Made by a program: the position numbers and the translations under genes. A stretch of DNA of 64,000 nucleotides, from contig JAIQFS010000010.1 in the NCBI GenBank assembly GCA_020073145.1, positions 90,527 through 154,526 on the forward strand. The letters run 5' to 3'. This stretch comes from Terriglobia bacterium (GTDB taxonomy: Bacteria; Acidobacteriota; Terriglobia; Bryobacterales; Bryobacteraceae). This document shows positions 1 through 8,245 of this stretch, in pieces (the stretch's first letter is position 1; each line of letters opens with the position of its first letter). Below the pieces are notes generated by a model. The model saw only the letters and a program-made list of their open reading frames with translations. It searched no databases and was not told where the DNA came from.

Positions 1-369
1 GGCCCAAGCTCTTCGAGATTCGCCTCGTGAAGAAAGCACCTTCGCCGTAGCGGGCCAGAACCGAATCAACGGAAGAAGGCCGTACGCGATCACTGCCGGC
101 TAACCAGAGTTCTCAATGGTCGGTCGTATTTTTTCGTAGCTACAGATATGATACGGTTCTCGTTATCAGGTGGATAGCCTAGTCCGCGGAGGGAAAGAAA
201 GAGCCGGTAGTGGGTGGTCCAAACCCACTACCTTGAGGGAGAAGGCGCCAAGAAAGAGCGCCGTGTCTCGGCCGTCACCGAGGCGATCATTCAACACTAT
301 CTGAGCAACGAAACGTCACGTCCTATGGACGTCGCCGCTTGACACACCCCCTGACTAATCAGCAAGGTC
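1..369. other. Intergenic stretch at the left edge, function unknown
   Basis: No long reading frame is convincing here. A perfect 10-bp hairpin (arms 206-215 and 223-232, 7-nt loop) lies in the middle. A short plus-strand frame from a GTG at 214 to a stop at 340-342 (42 codons, ending in the residues SRPMDVAA) overlaps it, but it lacks a well-placed ribosome-binding site. The stretch may hold a structured RNA or the tail of an unrecognised small gene. Confidence 0.4.
206..232. other. Perfect 10-bp stem-loop
   Basis: The arms GGTAGTGGGT and ACCCACTACC flank a 7-nt loop. No T-tract follows on either strand, so it is not a typical intrinsic terminator. It could be an RNA structural element or a protein-binding dyad. 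Confidence 0.45.
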
Positions 370-552
370 TTAGCTGGCTGACGAATTCGCGGCCGCGAGC
401 TGGGTATTGGTGACGGACCAGATGCCTTTAATGCTGTTGCCGGCGCCAATGAACAGAGCCGCCGAAGCCAGGGCCACGAAGGCCATGAGCAGCGTGTATT
501 CGATCAGATCCTGTCCCTGTTCGTCCCGAAAAAAGTTGGTGAAATACGTCAT
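370..552 (-). CDS. Flp-family type IVb pilin
   Basis: This 60-residue protein is the right size for the major subunit of Flp/Tad (type IVb) pili, which polymerise at the inner membrane and extend outside the cell. It has a short charged leader ending DEQG, then QDLIEYTLL, which matches the Flp prepilin cleavage site (Gly, then Glu-Tyr at positions 5-6 of the mature part). A hydrophobic helix of about 20 residues follows, with a small polar tail. The start at 552 is chosen because AGGAG lies 8 nt upstream; a longer frame to 603 would put extra residues before the leader. No tad assembly genes are in the window, so this is an orphan pilin here. A 19-nt dyad lies 62-80 nt upstream of the start. 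Confidence 0.9.
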   Translation of the reverse strand: MTYFTNFFRDEQGQDLIEYTLLMAFVALASAALFIGAGNSIKGIWSVTNTQLAAANSSAS

Positions 553-613
553 GGTGTTTGCTCCTAAAAATTGAATTGGTTGTCTCTTACCACCTATGCC
601 CACTTCCGGATCC

Positions 614-632
614 CGTGACCGATTCGGTCACG
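614..632. promoter_or_regulatory. Perfect 19-nt dyad upstream of the pilin gene
   Basis: Nine-base arms CGTGACCGA and TCGGTCACG surround one central base. The position, about 62-80 nt before the pilin start, suits an operator or upstream activator site. No confident -35/-10 pair could be placed around it, so the regulatory role is inference. Confidence 0.4.
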
Positions 633-787
633 ATCTGCATACTTTCAGTACTTTTAGCATAGGAAGCCCCTCAATAACAGTTCCTACAGGCCACTAGCCC
701 TCTGTTACCGATAGTTATCAAACCGCTTATAAGTGGTATTGGTTTCTTCGCTGGAATGCGTGTTCACCAACTTCCACGGGCCGAAAT

Positions 788-811
788 ATCGCTGCCGAAG
801 ACGGCAGCGAT
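788..811 (-). terminator. Terminator-like hairpin after hpnE
   Basis: A perfect 10-bp stem (ATCGCTGCCG / CGGCAGCGAT) with a 4-nt loop sits about 45 nt past the hpnE stop. On the minus strand it is followed by ATATTTCGG, a poor T-tract, so termination strength is uncertain. Confidence 0.5.
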
Positions 812-853
812 CGGACTCGGGGGAGCAGCCGGCGGCGTCGAAGCCCGAACGAT

Positions 854-2155
854 TCAGGCCACGTCCGGAAGAAGGAATGTGGAAGGCTTCCCAGCCGCCC
901 GCGCCACGGCTTCGGCCGCGGCGTATCCGCTCCGCACCGCGCCTTCCATGGTGGCCGGCCAGCCGGTGCGGGTCCAGTCTCCCGCTAGAAAAACGTTCGG
1001 GATCCCGCACACCGGATCCGGACGCAGCGCATCGGTCTCGGGGGCCGCCGAAAATGTGGCCCGCTGCTCCTTCACCACGTGCGCCTTCACCAGGTGAGCC
1101 TCTCGCACCCGCGGGAAGAACAGCCGCAGGTCGCCCACCGCAATATCGATGATCTCGTTCCGCGACAGATTCGTGAGATCGCGCGACGCGCTGACCACTA
1201 GTTGCAGATAGCGCCCTCCATTCTTGTTGAACATCCATTGAATGGTCCGGTCCAGCAGCGTGGCGTGCGGCAGCGTGGTGATTTCGCGGTCGAACCATAG
1301 GTGCACCCCGGTAATGGGCGAATGGCTGAACGGCGGCGCCGGCAGGCCCAGACTTTCCAGGCGCTCGAAAGGAACCGCGCATACGTAGTGATCCGCCGCA
1401 TGCAGCCGGCCTCCCACCGTAAAGCCCGCCCCCGTGATCCGCTCCACCGGGCAACGAAAGTGGATGCTGACCCTGCCGAGACGCTGCCACGCCTCGGCCG
1501 AATACAGATCCCCCAGCGGCACCGCGGGCACGCCCATCTCATAGGAATCGGCCCGCGACAGAAAACTCAGCCAGAAGACTTGAAACCCATGGCGCGCGGC
1601 CATGCGGTCCAGATCTTCATTGACCGCGCTGACCAGGACCTGCCGCCAGAAGCGATCGATCGCCCGCGGTGTTTGGCGCTTTTGCAGCAGCCAGTCCAGC
1701 ATGCTGATTCGGTCCAGATCCGTGCGCCGCGTGCGCTCGCGCCGCAGCGCCGCCAGGGCGCAGACGATACCGATCTTGTCCGCGCGCCCCAGACACTTCA
1801 TTCGCAGGAATGCGCCCGTAAAATGAAGCGGCGCGGGCAGCCGGCCCCGCCGAAAAATGGAGATCCGGCCTCCCGGCTCGATGAAGTAGAACTCGCGGTA
1901 AAACCGAATGCGGTCGCGGATTCCCAACCGCTCGTAAAAATCCAGCAGGTTGACGCAGCAGCGCAGCAGGATGTGCTGGCAGTTGTCGATGGTTTCCGCC
2001 TCTTCGTCCGGCGACCCCGGCACCGGATAGGACGTTGCCCGGCCGCCCAGGTAGGCCCGAGATTCGAACAGCTCCACCTCGAACCCGGCGCCGCCCAGCG
2101 CCGCGGCTGCCGCCATCCCCGCCAGCCCGCCTCCTGCAATCAGAACCTTCGGCAT
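854..2155 (-). CDS. hpnE: Hydroxysqualene dehydroxylase (squalene-associated FAD desaturase)
   Basis: The 433-residue protein opens with an FAD-binding Rossmann signature, VLIAGGGLAGMAAA, followed by an E-S-R segment and a GGRATS motif typical of amine-oxidase/phytoene-desaturase-like flavoproteins. Length and overall pattern fit HpnE, which reduces hydroxysqualene to squalene in the HpnCDE route to hopanoids and sterol-like lipids. The C-terminal part has the expected second FAD contact (NVFLAGDWTRTGWPATMEGA). The start is the ATG at 2155; a TTG lies just upstream. hpnC and hpnD are not in the window. It lies 57 nt downstream of the aminopeptidase gene on the same strand and could be co-transcribed with it. 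The FAD-desaturase family is certain, and the exact HpnE role is very likely. Confidence 0.88.
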   Translation of the reverse strand: MPKVLIAGGGLAGMAAAAALGGAGFEVELFESRAYLGGRATSYPVPGSPDEEAETIDNCQHILLRCCVNLLDFYERLGIRDRIRFYREFYFIEPGGRISIFRRGRLPAPLHFTGAFLRMKCLGRADKIGIVCALAALRRERTRRTDLDRISMLDWLLQKRQTPRAIDRFWRQVLVSAVNEDLDRMAARHGFQVFWLSFLSRADSYEMGVPAVPLGDLYSAEAWQRLGRVSIHFRCPVERITGAGFTVGGRLHAADHYVCAVPFERLESLGLPAPPFSHSPITGVHLWFDREITTLPHATLLDRTIQWMFNKNGGRYLQLVVSASRDLTNLSRNEIIDIAVGDLRLFFPRVREAHLVKAHVVKEQRATFSAAPETDALRPDPVCGIPNVFLAGDWTRTGWPATMEGAVRSGYAAAEAVARAAGKPSTFLLPDVA

Positions 2156-2212
2156 CAATCCGCCAGTATGTCACGGACGGAGCTTGCCGTCGCGTAAATT
2201 CACTCCCGCCGC

Positions 2213-3907
2213 TCAGGCGCCTCCCACCAGAGCGTCGATGGTGGTCTGCGCGATCGGATGATAGCCGGCTCGCGCGCTCTGATAAATCCGGCGCGCCCGC
2301 TCCTTCCCTGCCGGAGTCTTCATCAGTTCCGTGTACAACGGCTTCAGAAATTTTCGTCGCCCTACGGTCTTGAGGAATTCCTCCATCCGGGGAAATGCCG
2401 GTTCGTATCCCGAGCGGACTGCCATGAGCAGCCATTGATGCAGAATCTCCGAGTTGGTGGCGTCCGTGAGATGAAACTCCCGGTCCAGCCGCGCCTGATC
2501 GGGCGTGTCAAGCGTCCGCAGAAAATGCAGCCAGAGCTGCGTGCTCCAACCGCTGGTATCGATCGCCTGACCTTGCTGCCATCGGGCCGCCGCGGCCTCG
2601 ATGCGTTGAAACGCGTCGGAGCGCGGCTCGGCGGCGTCCAACGGGACGCCCGGCCGGTAGATCCATTCATCCAGCGCGGTCGTCACCGGCAGTTCCCTCC
2701 GCAAGTAGTCTAAGAAATCGGCCGTGGTGATGCTCTGGAATGCGAAGTGGTCGAAGTAGGAACGCAGAAACGCGTCGAACCGGTCTCTTCCCACCTCCCG
2801 CTCGATGGTGCGCAGCAGCAGCGCGCCTTTCTCGTACGGAACCAGCGTGCATCCGTCATCCGGATCGCGGCCCGTCAATTCCAGGTGCAGCACGCGGTCG
2901 GGTTCCGGCAGGCCCGCCATTTCCCGGTCCAGCTCCCGCCGCCCCAGCACCGCTTCCATCTCCTCCCGATCCTGCCCGTAGACTTTCTCCAGAATGCGCC
3001 GCTCCAGATAGACGGTGAAGCCTTCGTTCAGCCAGAAGTCGCTCCAGGTCGCATTGGTCACAAGGTTCCCGGACCAGGAGTGCGCCAGCTCGTGCGCCAC
3101 CAGCGACACCAGGCTCTTGTCACCAGCCAGGATGGTGGGCGTCGCGAAGGTGAGGCACGGGTTTTCCATGCCGCCAAATGGAAAGCTGGGAGGCAACACG
3201 AGTAGATCGTAGCGGCCCCATCGGTACGGACCATACATTCCTTCCACCGCGCGGACCATGGCCTCCGTGTCGGCAAACTCGCGCGCCGCCGTGTCGATGA
3301 GCTCCGCCTCGGCGAAAACGCCGCACCGCTCCCCCAGCGGCTTGAATTCCAATGCTCCCGCCGCCAGCGCGATCAAATACGATGGCACCGGCCGCTGCAT
3401 CCGGAAGTGTTCCCCCGCCCGCTCCGCCGCCATCACCGCGTGTAGGCCGGCTGGCGCACGCACCCGCCCTTGAAACGTCACCCGGACTCCCGGCGTGTCC
3501 TGCAGCGGAATCCAACTGCGCGCATGAATGGCCTGCGACTGCGTATAGAGAAACGGATACCGTTTGCCGGCGGTCTGCGCCGGGTCGAGCCATTGCAGGC
3601 CGGAAGCATCCGGCGAAGTGGAATACCGCACCCGTACCCACGAACATCCCTGCGCCAGTTGGATGCGCAGCGGCGCGCCCAGAATCGCGTCCCGCGCGCC
3701 CAGCTCAAACCCCGCCGCGTTCTCCACCGAGTGAATCTCCAGGTCGCGCGTGTCCAGCACCAGCTCCGGCTCCGTCGTGGCGTCAAACCGCAAGGTTACC
3801 GAGCCCTCTAGAATCTTTCGGTCAAAGCGCACGTCGAGATTTAATTCGAGATGGCGCACGCGAATTCGTTCGGGTTGAGACCAGGAGTGGACATCCATGA
3901 CTTCCAT
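2213..3907 (-). CDS. M1-family zinc aminopeptidase, leukotriene-A4-hydrolase-like
   Basis: The 564-residue protein carries the M1 exopeptidase motif GGMENP (residues 245-250). The zinc site HELAHSW (ligands H272 and H276, catalytic E273) has its third ligand E295 in WLNEGF. The run HSWSGNLVTN...WLNEGF is characteristic of the LTA4 hydrolase/aminopeptidase B branch, and the C-terminal part (about 440-564) resembles the helical LTA4H C-terminal domain. No signal peptide is seen, so it is probably cytoplasmic and trims N-terminal residues from peptides. The start is uncertain: a strong purine-rich RBS lies about 17 nt before the ATG at 3907, and a second in-frame ATG is at 3898. It is divergent from the receiver-like gene at 3975. 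Confidence 0.93.
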   Translation of the reverse strand: MEVMDVHSWSQPERIRVRHLELNLDVRFDRKILEGSVTLRFDATTEPELVLDTRDLEIHSVENAAGFELGARDAILGAPLRIQLAQGCSWVRVRYSTSPDASGLQWLDPAQTAGKRYPFLYTQSQAIHARSWIPLQDTPGVRVTFQGRVRAPAGLHAVMAAERAGEHFRMQRPVPSYLIALAAGALEFKPLGERCGVFAEAELIDTAAREFADTEAMVRAVEGMYGPYRWGRYDLLVLPPSFPFGGMENPCLTFATPTILAGDKSLVSLVAHELAHSWSGNLVTNATWSDFWLNEGFTVYLERRILEKVYGQDREEMEAVLGRRELDREMAGLPEPDRVLHLELTGRDPDDGCTLVPYEKGALLLRTIEREVGRDRFDAFLRSYFDHFAFQSITTADFLDYLRRELPVTTALDEWIYRPGVPLDAAEPRSDAFQRIEAAAARWQQGQAIDTSGWSTQLWLHFLRTLDTPDQARLDREFHLTDATNSEILHQWLLMAVRSGYEPAFPRMEEFLKTVGRRKFLKPLYTELMKTPAGKERARRIYQSARAGYHPIAQTTIDALVGGA

Positions 3908-3974
3908 GGTAGAATCATTGCTTCCCTCCTCCTAGTACTCAGAGACAAGGATTTTTCGAAGTAGCCAAATTGCC

Positions 3975-4358
3975 ATGCAGAATCAGGGATCGAAGAGAAT
4001 CCTGGCGGTCGTCAGCGATCTGTTCTTCTCGGTGAAGCTCTCCGAAGCCGCCAAGCGCGCCAGCCTCGTGCTGGAGTTCGTTAAGGAGGGTCCGTCGGTC
4101 ATCGAGAAGGCCCACCACGAAAAACCCGCGCTGATTATTTTCGATCTCAACTTCGAAAGCGTGGAGCCGCTCAACTTGATCACCCGGCTGAAGGGAGCGC
4201 CGGAAACCAAGGGCATCAACCTCATCGGCTATCTCTCACACATTCAGGCCGAACTCAAGCAGAGCGCCCAGGAAGCCGGTTGCGATATGGTGATGGCGCG
4301 CTCGGCGTTTTCGCAGAACCTGCCGCAGATCTTCAAGCGCTACTCGGGCATCGGATAG
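3975..4358 (+). CDS. Stand-alone receiver-like (CheY-type) domain protein, partly degenerate
   Basis: This 127-residue single-domain protein has the alternating beta/alpha pattern of a response-regulator receiver. A possible phospho-acceptor D57 ends the third strand (LIIFDLNF). The usual acidic pair near residue 14 is reduced to S14-D15, and the conserved Lys before the last loop is Arg109 (VMARSAF). It may therefore be phosphorylated weakly or act as a scaffold. There is no output domain and no adjacent histidine kinase. It is divergent from the M1 peptidase and convergent with the UBP zinc-finger gene. Confidence 0.7.
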   Translation: MQNQGSKRILAVVSDLFFSVKLSEAAKRASLVLEFVKEGPSVIEKAHHEKPALIIFDLNFESVEPLNLITRLKGAPETKGINLIGYLSHIQAELKQSAQEAGCDMVMARSAFSQNLPQIFKRYSGIG

Positions 4359-4364
4359 ACGGGG

Positions 4365-4634
4365 TCAGGTGATCTTCCCCGCCATGATTTCATCCACGTA
4401 ACACCAGATCCAATCCTCCCCGGGCTCGATCGAACGAATGAGGGCGTGCTTCGTCGCGTGGAAGTGCTTGGTCGCATGCTTGTTCTTCGAAGAGTCGCAG
4501 CAACCCACCTTGCCGCAGAACAGGCACAGCCGCAGGTGAACCCAGGTGTCGCCGGTCTTGACGCACTCTTCACAGACCTGCTTGCTGGTCCGCAGAATCT
4601 TGATCTGATCCTGGTGTTTACACTTTGCAGCCAT
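4365..4634 (-). CDS. UBP-type zinc-finger protein
   Basis: The entire 89-residue protein is a ZnF-UBP-like domain. It has CKH near the start, CEEC at about 16-19, CLFCGKVGC at about 38-46 and a His-rich stretch NKHATKHFHATKH (about 51-63), followed by WCYVDE. In eukaryotes this fold binds the C-terminal tail of ubiquitin. Small bacterial versions exist, with no known ubiquitin partner. It is the last gene of an apparent operon with trpD and the DUF5996 gene, 12 nt behind the latter. Its function is unknown: it might be a zinc-dependent peptide-tail binder. Confidence 0.82.
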   Translation of the reverse strand: MAAKCKHQDQIKILRTSKQVCEECVKTGDTWVHLRLCLFCGKVGCCDSSKNKHATKHFHATKHALIRSIEPGEDWIWCYVDEIMAGKIT

Positions 4635-4646
4635 GAGATCCTCCGA

Positions 4647-5570
4647 TTACCCTGCGTGCGCTGATCCCGGTCGCGCCTGGTCCCAGCGCCCGGTCGTCGC
4701 GCCGGCCTGATAGGTGCTCTCCAGAAACTCCAATAGCGCCTCTCGCGGCGATGCTGATCGCCGCATCTCGTCATACATCAATAGATATTCGCGCAGTCCC
4801 GGATGATAGGACGCCGCCGCCGGCCGAACCAACTGCGTGGAATAACCCTCGGGCTCCGGCACGGTGTACGCATAAAACGCAGCGCCGTCCACTCCCCCGC
4901 CCCCCGGCCAGAATCCGGCGCTCGAGCATTCCTGCGAATACGCCTCTCGCGTCATTCGGTCCGCGCCCGGACGCTCCGGTGCCGGACGTCCCGAAAACCT
5001 CGTCACGGCCAGGTCAAAACTGCCCCAGAAGAAATGGACCGGGCTGCATTTTCCCTGAAACCGCCCGCGAAATTCCTTCAGAATCGAATCGGTCTGCGTC
5101 AGGATTCTCCAGAACCGATTCGCGTATTCCGCATCATACGCGGCATGCTGCTCATCTTGATCGAACCGGATCGGCTCCGGAACCTCCACCGGCATCGGCC
5201 AGATCTTCACTTCGATCCCCAGCGATGCCAGCGTCCGCAGGAATTCCCGATAGAAATCCGCGACGGATCGCGGATAGAGCGCGATCGATTTCGTTTGACC
5301 GTCGCTGACCCGGATCGAAACCTGATGGCCGACCAAATCGAATTCCACTTCGAAGATTCCCGGGCCATACGGAATCGGCGACGTGGTCAGCCCGCGCGCG
5401 CTCACGTAGAACGTGGCATGCCACCAATGATTGATGGGCGGACTGAGCGCCAGCCGCACCTTCCCCACGATCTGCGTCCACATGTGCAGCGTGGCGTAGG
5501 TTTCTTTCCACGCCGCCAGAGGCAGCTCGGGCCAGTTTTCACTCCGCACGGCAATCTTCTCCGGCCGCAT
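4647..5570 (-). CDS. DUF5996 family protein
   Basis: The 307-residue protein begins with a conserved ENWPELPLAAWKETYATLH segment and includes WHATFYVSARGL and HFFWGSFDLAVTRFSGR, typical of the DUF5996 family. The family has no established function. No signal peptide or membrane segment is seen. Its ATG overlaps the trpD stop by one base (TAATG), indicating translational coupling, and the zinc-finger gene follows closely. The conserved His/Trp/Asp-rich core hints at an enzyme or ligand-binding fold, but no catalytic motif can be named. Confidence 0.8.
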   Translation of the reverse strand: MRPEKIAVRSENWPELPLAAWKETYATLHMWTQIVGKVRLALSPPINHWWHATFYVSARGLTTSPIPYGPGIFEVEFDLVGHQVSIRVSDGQTKSIALYPRSVADFYREFLRTLASLGIEVKIWPMPVEVPEPIRFDQDEQHAAYDAEYANRFWRILTQTDSILKEFRGRFQGKCSPVHFFWGSFDLAVTRFSGRPAPERPGADRMTREAYSQECSSAGFWPGGGGVDGAAFYAYTVPEPEGYSTQLVRPAAASYHPGLREYLLMYDEMRRSASPREALLEFLESTYQAGATTGRWDQARPGSAHAG

Positions 5571-6592
5571 TATCCCACGGCCGTAAAACGCGCCAGGGCG
5601 TCGGCCTTTTCTTTCGCGGCGCCGCTGTCCACGGAAGCCGCAGCCACGGACATCGCTTCCCGAAAGGACGCGGCCCGTCCCGCCGCTACCAGCCCCGCGC
5701 TGGCGTTCACCAGCACAATGTCGCGCTGCGGCCCGGGACAGCCGCTCAACACCTCCCGCGCGATCATCAGGTTCCGCGCGCGGTTGCCGCCGCGCAGAGC
5801 CTCCGCCTCCGCCACCGCCACGCCAAAGTCATCCGGCGTCACCGTGCGCTGCTCCACCTGACCGCCGCAGACCTCGAACACCAGCGTGGGCCCCGTGATG
5901 GTGATTTCATCCAGCCCGTCCGACCCGTGCACCACGAACCCGTGCTCTAGCCCCAGTGCCGCCAGCGCTCCCGCAATGAGTTCCGCCGCATGCGCCGACG
6001 GCGCCCCCGTCACCTGTGCATTCGCCCCCGCCGGATTCGTCAACGGACCCAGCAGATTGAACACCGTCCGCAGTTTGAGATCCACCCGCACCGGCTGCGC
6101 ATGCTTCATGGCGGTGTGCATCGTCGGCGCGAACAAGAAACCGATCCCAATCTCGCGAATGGCGCGCCCTGCCTGCTCCGCTGTGACTGCCACCTGGATT
6201 CCCATCGATTCCAGCAGGTCTGCGCTGCCGCATTGGCTCGAGATCGACCGGTTGCCGTGTTTGGCCACGCGCACACCCGCCCCCGCCACCACAAACGCCG
6301 CCAGCGTCGAAATGTTGAACGTCCCGGAGCGGTCGCCGCCCGTGCCGCAGGTATCGAGCAGGGGTTCGCCGCCTACCTGCGCATCCACCGGCGTCGCCAT
6401 CCGCCGCATGGCGCGCGCGAACCCCACCAACTCCTCCACCGTCTCGCCCTTCATGTGGAGTGCCACCAGAAACGCGGCGATCTGCGGCTGGCTGGCTTGC
6501 CCCGACAAGATGGTCTCCATGGCCGCCCGCGCCTCTTCGGCAGACAGGCTGCCTCGCGCAACCACACGCTCAAGGTAGGGCAGGAGGGACAT
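5570..6592 (-). CDS. trpD: Anthranilate phosphoribosyltransferase
   Basis: TrpD transfers the phosphoribosyl group of PRPP to anthranilate, the second step of tryptophan synthesis, in the cytoplasm. The glycine-rich PRPP motif DTCGTGGDRSGTFN and the KHGNRSISSQCGSADLLE segment are both present, and the length from the ATG at 6592 (340 residues) matches the family. Alternative upstream starts (6622, 6661) would add residues before the conserved MSLLPYLERV beginning. No other trp genes are nearby, so this copy is outside a trp operon. It leads an apparent operon with the DUF5996 and zinc-finger genes. Confidence 0.95.
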   Translation of the reverse strand: MSLLPYLERVVARGSLSAEEARAAMETILSGQASQPQIAAFLVALHMKGETVEELVGFARAMRRMATPVDAQVGGEPLLDTCGTGGDRSGTFNISTLAAFVVAGAGVRVAKHGNRSISSQCGSADLLESMGIQVAVTAEQAGRAIREIGIGFLFAPTMHTAMKHAQPVRVDLKLRTVFNLLGPLTNPAGANAQVTGAPSAHAAELIAGALAALGLEHGFVVHGSDGLDEITITGPTLVFEVCGGQVEQRTVTPDDFGVAVAEAEALRGGNRARNLMIAREVLSGCPGPQRDIVLVNASAGLVAAGRAASFREAMSVAAASVDSGAAKEKADALARFTAVG

Positions 6593-6670
6593 ATTCAATG
6601 GAATGCCGGGCTTGTCCGCCATGCTAGCACAAGCCAACCGGGAGTCAGCTTCTAGCGCCACCGGCGAGCT

Positions 6671-6957
6671 CTATTGGATCGCCGGCACCCGCCGCCGCAC
6701 TTCTTCAACCCAGTTGAGGACCACGTGCACCTCGGTCTGCTGGTCGGGCGCGGCGACCGGCTTGAGTAACAAGAACCGCTTGCCGTCGGGCGCGACGTCG
6801 TAGAACCCGGGCTTGTCGAACAGCATCTTGGGCGTACCGGCGCGAAACACGGGGCCGGTTTGCTATCGCGCGGGCGATAGACCTCGCCCATCCCACCCTT
6901 GCCGACCGAGGTGAGAATCTCGTACGGTCCGAGCTGGTCGCCAGCCGCGAGCGACAT
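6671..6957 (-). pseudogene. Ser/Thr protein kinase remnant with internal deletion
   Basis: The start at 6957 encodes the beginning of a Hanks-type kinase: GPYEILTSVGKGGMGEVYRPRDSK, with the glycine-rich loop GKGGMGEV. About 33 codons in, the frame breaks. In a different frame the sequence continues as the C-terminal end of the propeller found on such kinases (PKMLFDKPGFYDVAPDGKRF, then LNWVEEVRRRVPAIQ and a stop at 6671-6673). Hundreds of codons of kinase and propeller are missing. The junction lies at about 6850-6865, next to a 7-bp hairpin (6862-6879). The kinase catalytic residues are absent, so the gene is dead. Confidence 0.85.
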
Positions 6958-7075
6958 CGAATTGCACCGATTCTACCAAAGCCCAACGCCCCTGCGCGTT
7001 GCGCCGCCCCGCGCCGAGGCCATGTTATAGTGAATTTTCGGCCCTGTTCGTCACCCGAACACCCGCAGATTTTCC

Positions 7076-8236
7076 ATGAAAATTCACGAGTATCAAGCCA
7101 AGGCCATCCTGGCTCAATACCATGTTCCCGTGCCGCGGGGCGAGGTGGCCTTCACCGTCGAAGAGGCCGAAGCGGCCGCCAAAAAAATCGGCGGCAGCGT
7201 CGTGGTAAAGGCCCAGATTCATGCCGGAGGACGCGGCAAAGGCGGCGGAGTCAAAGTGGCCAAAGACGCCGCCGAGGCCGCAGCCATCGCCGACAAGATC
7301 CTCGGCATGACGCTCGTCACCCATCAGACCGGCCCCGAAGGCCGCGTTGTGCAGCGCCTGCTGGTGGAAGAAACCCTGCCCATCGAGCGTGAGCTCTACC
7401 TCGGCATCGTGCTCGACCGCGTGCAAGGCAAGCCGGTCTTCATGGCTTCCGCCTCCGGCGGCATGGAGATCGAAGAAGTCGCCGCTAAGACGCCCGACCT
7501 GATCCTCAAGGAAACCTTTGAGCCCGGCGACGGCCTTTCCCCCTACCAAGCCCGCAAGCTGGCCTTCGGCATCGGGATTCCCGCAGCCAGCGTCCCCGCC
7601 GCGGCCGCCGCCATGACCGCGCTCGTCAAAGCTTGCATCGCCACCGACGCGTCGCTCGCCGAGATCAATCCCTTCATCCTCACCCAGGACGGCCGGGTGG
7701 TCGCGCTCGACGCCAAGATCAACTTCGACGACAACGCCCTCTACCGTCACAAGAACCTGCTGGAGTTGCGCGACATTAACGAAGAGGATCCGCTCGAGGT
7801 CGAAGCCTCCAAGCACAGCCTGAATTACATCAAACTCGAGGGCACCGTCGGCTGCATGGTCAATGGCGCCGGCCTCGCCATGGCCACCATGGACATCATC
7901 AAGTACGCCGGAGGCAGCCCCGCCAACTTCCTCGATGTCGGCGGCGGCGCCAATGCCGAACAAGTCAAGAACGCGTTCCGGATTCTGCTCTCCGACAAGA
8001 ATGTAAAAGCAGTTCTTATCAATATTTTCGGCGGCATTTTACGATGTGACACATTAGCTACCGGCGTGGTCGCCGCCGCGCGCGATCTCAACATCAAAGT
8101 CCCCATCGTGGTGCGCATGGAAGGTACCAACGTCGAGCAGGGCCGCAAGATCCTCCTCGAATCGGGATTCAATTTCACCGTGGGGCAGGACATGCGCGAC
8201 GCTGCCGAAAAGGTCGTCAAGCTGGCGGCGCAATAG
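7076..8236 (+). CDS. sucC: Succinyl-CoA synthetase (ADP-forming) beta subunit
   Basis: SucC is the ATP-grasp subunit that couples succinyl-CoA cleavage to nucleotide triphosphate formation in the TCA cycle. The 386 residues match the family length. The N-terminus [15 protein letters not shown], the nucleotide-binding [15 protein letters not shown] segment, the SLAEINPF motif and the CoA/phosphohistidine-side GGGAN and [10 protein letters not shown] motifs are all clear. sucD starts 9 nt downstream, and ndk overlaps sucD, giving a three-gene operon for substrate-level phosphorylation and nucleotide balancing. Confidence 0.97.
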   Translation: MKIHEYQAKAILAQYHVPVPRGEVAFTVEEAEAAAKKIGGSVVVKAQIHAGGRGKGGGVKVAKDAAEAAAIADKILGMTLVTHQTGPEGRVVQRLLVEETLPIERELYLGIVLDRVQGKPVFMASASGGMEIEEVAAKTPDLILKETFEPGDGLSPYQARKLAFGIGIPAASVPAAAAAMTALVKACIATDASLAEINPFILTQDGRVVALDAKINFDDNALYRHKNLLELRDINEEDPLEVEASKHSLNYIKLEGTVGCMVNGAGLAMATMDIIKYAGGSPANFLDVGGGANAEQVKNAFRILLSDKNVKAVLINIFGGILRCDTLATGVVAAARDLNIKVPIVVRMEGTNVEQGRKILLESGFNFTVGQDMRDAAEKVVKLAAQ

Positions 8237-8245
8237 GGACAACGG

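Larger units (their letters stand above)
553..853. other. Intergenic region between hpnE and the flp pilin
   Basis: Both flanking genes are on the minus strand. The region holds a terminator-like hairpin just after hpnE and a perfect dyad nearer the pilin gene, each listed separately. No convincing coding frame is seen. Confidence 0.6.
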
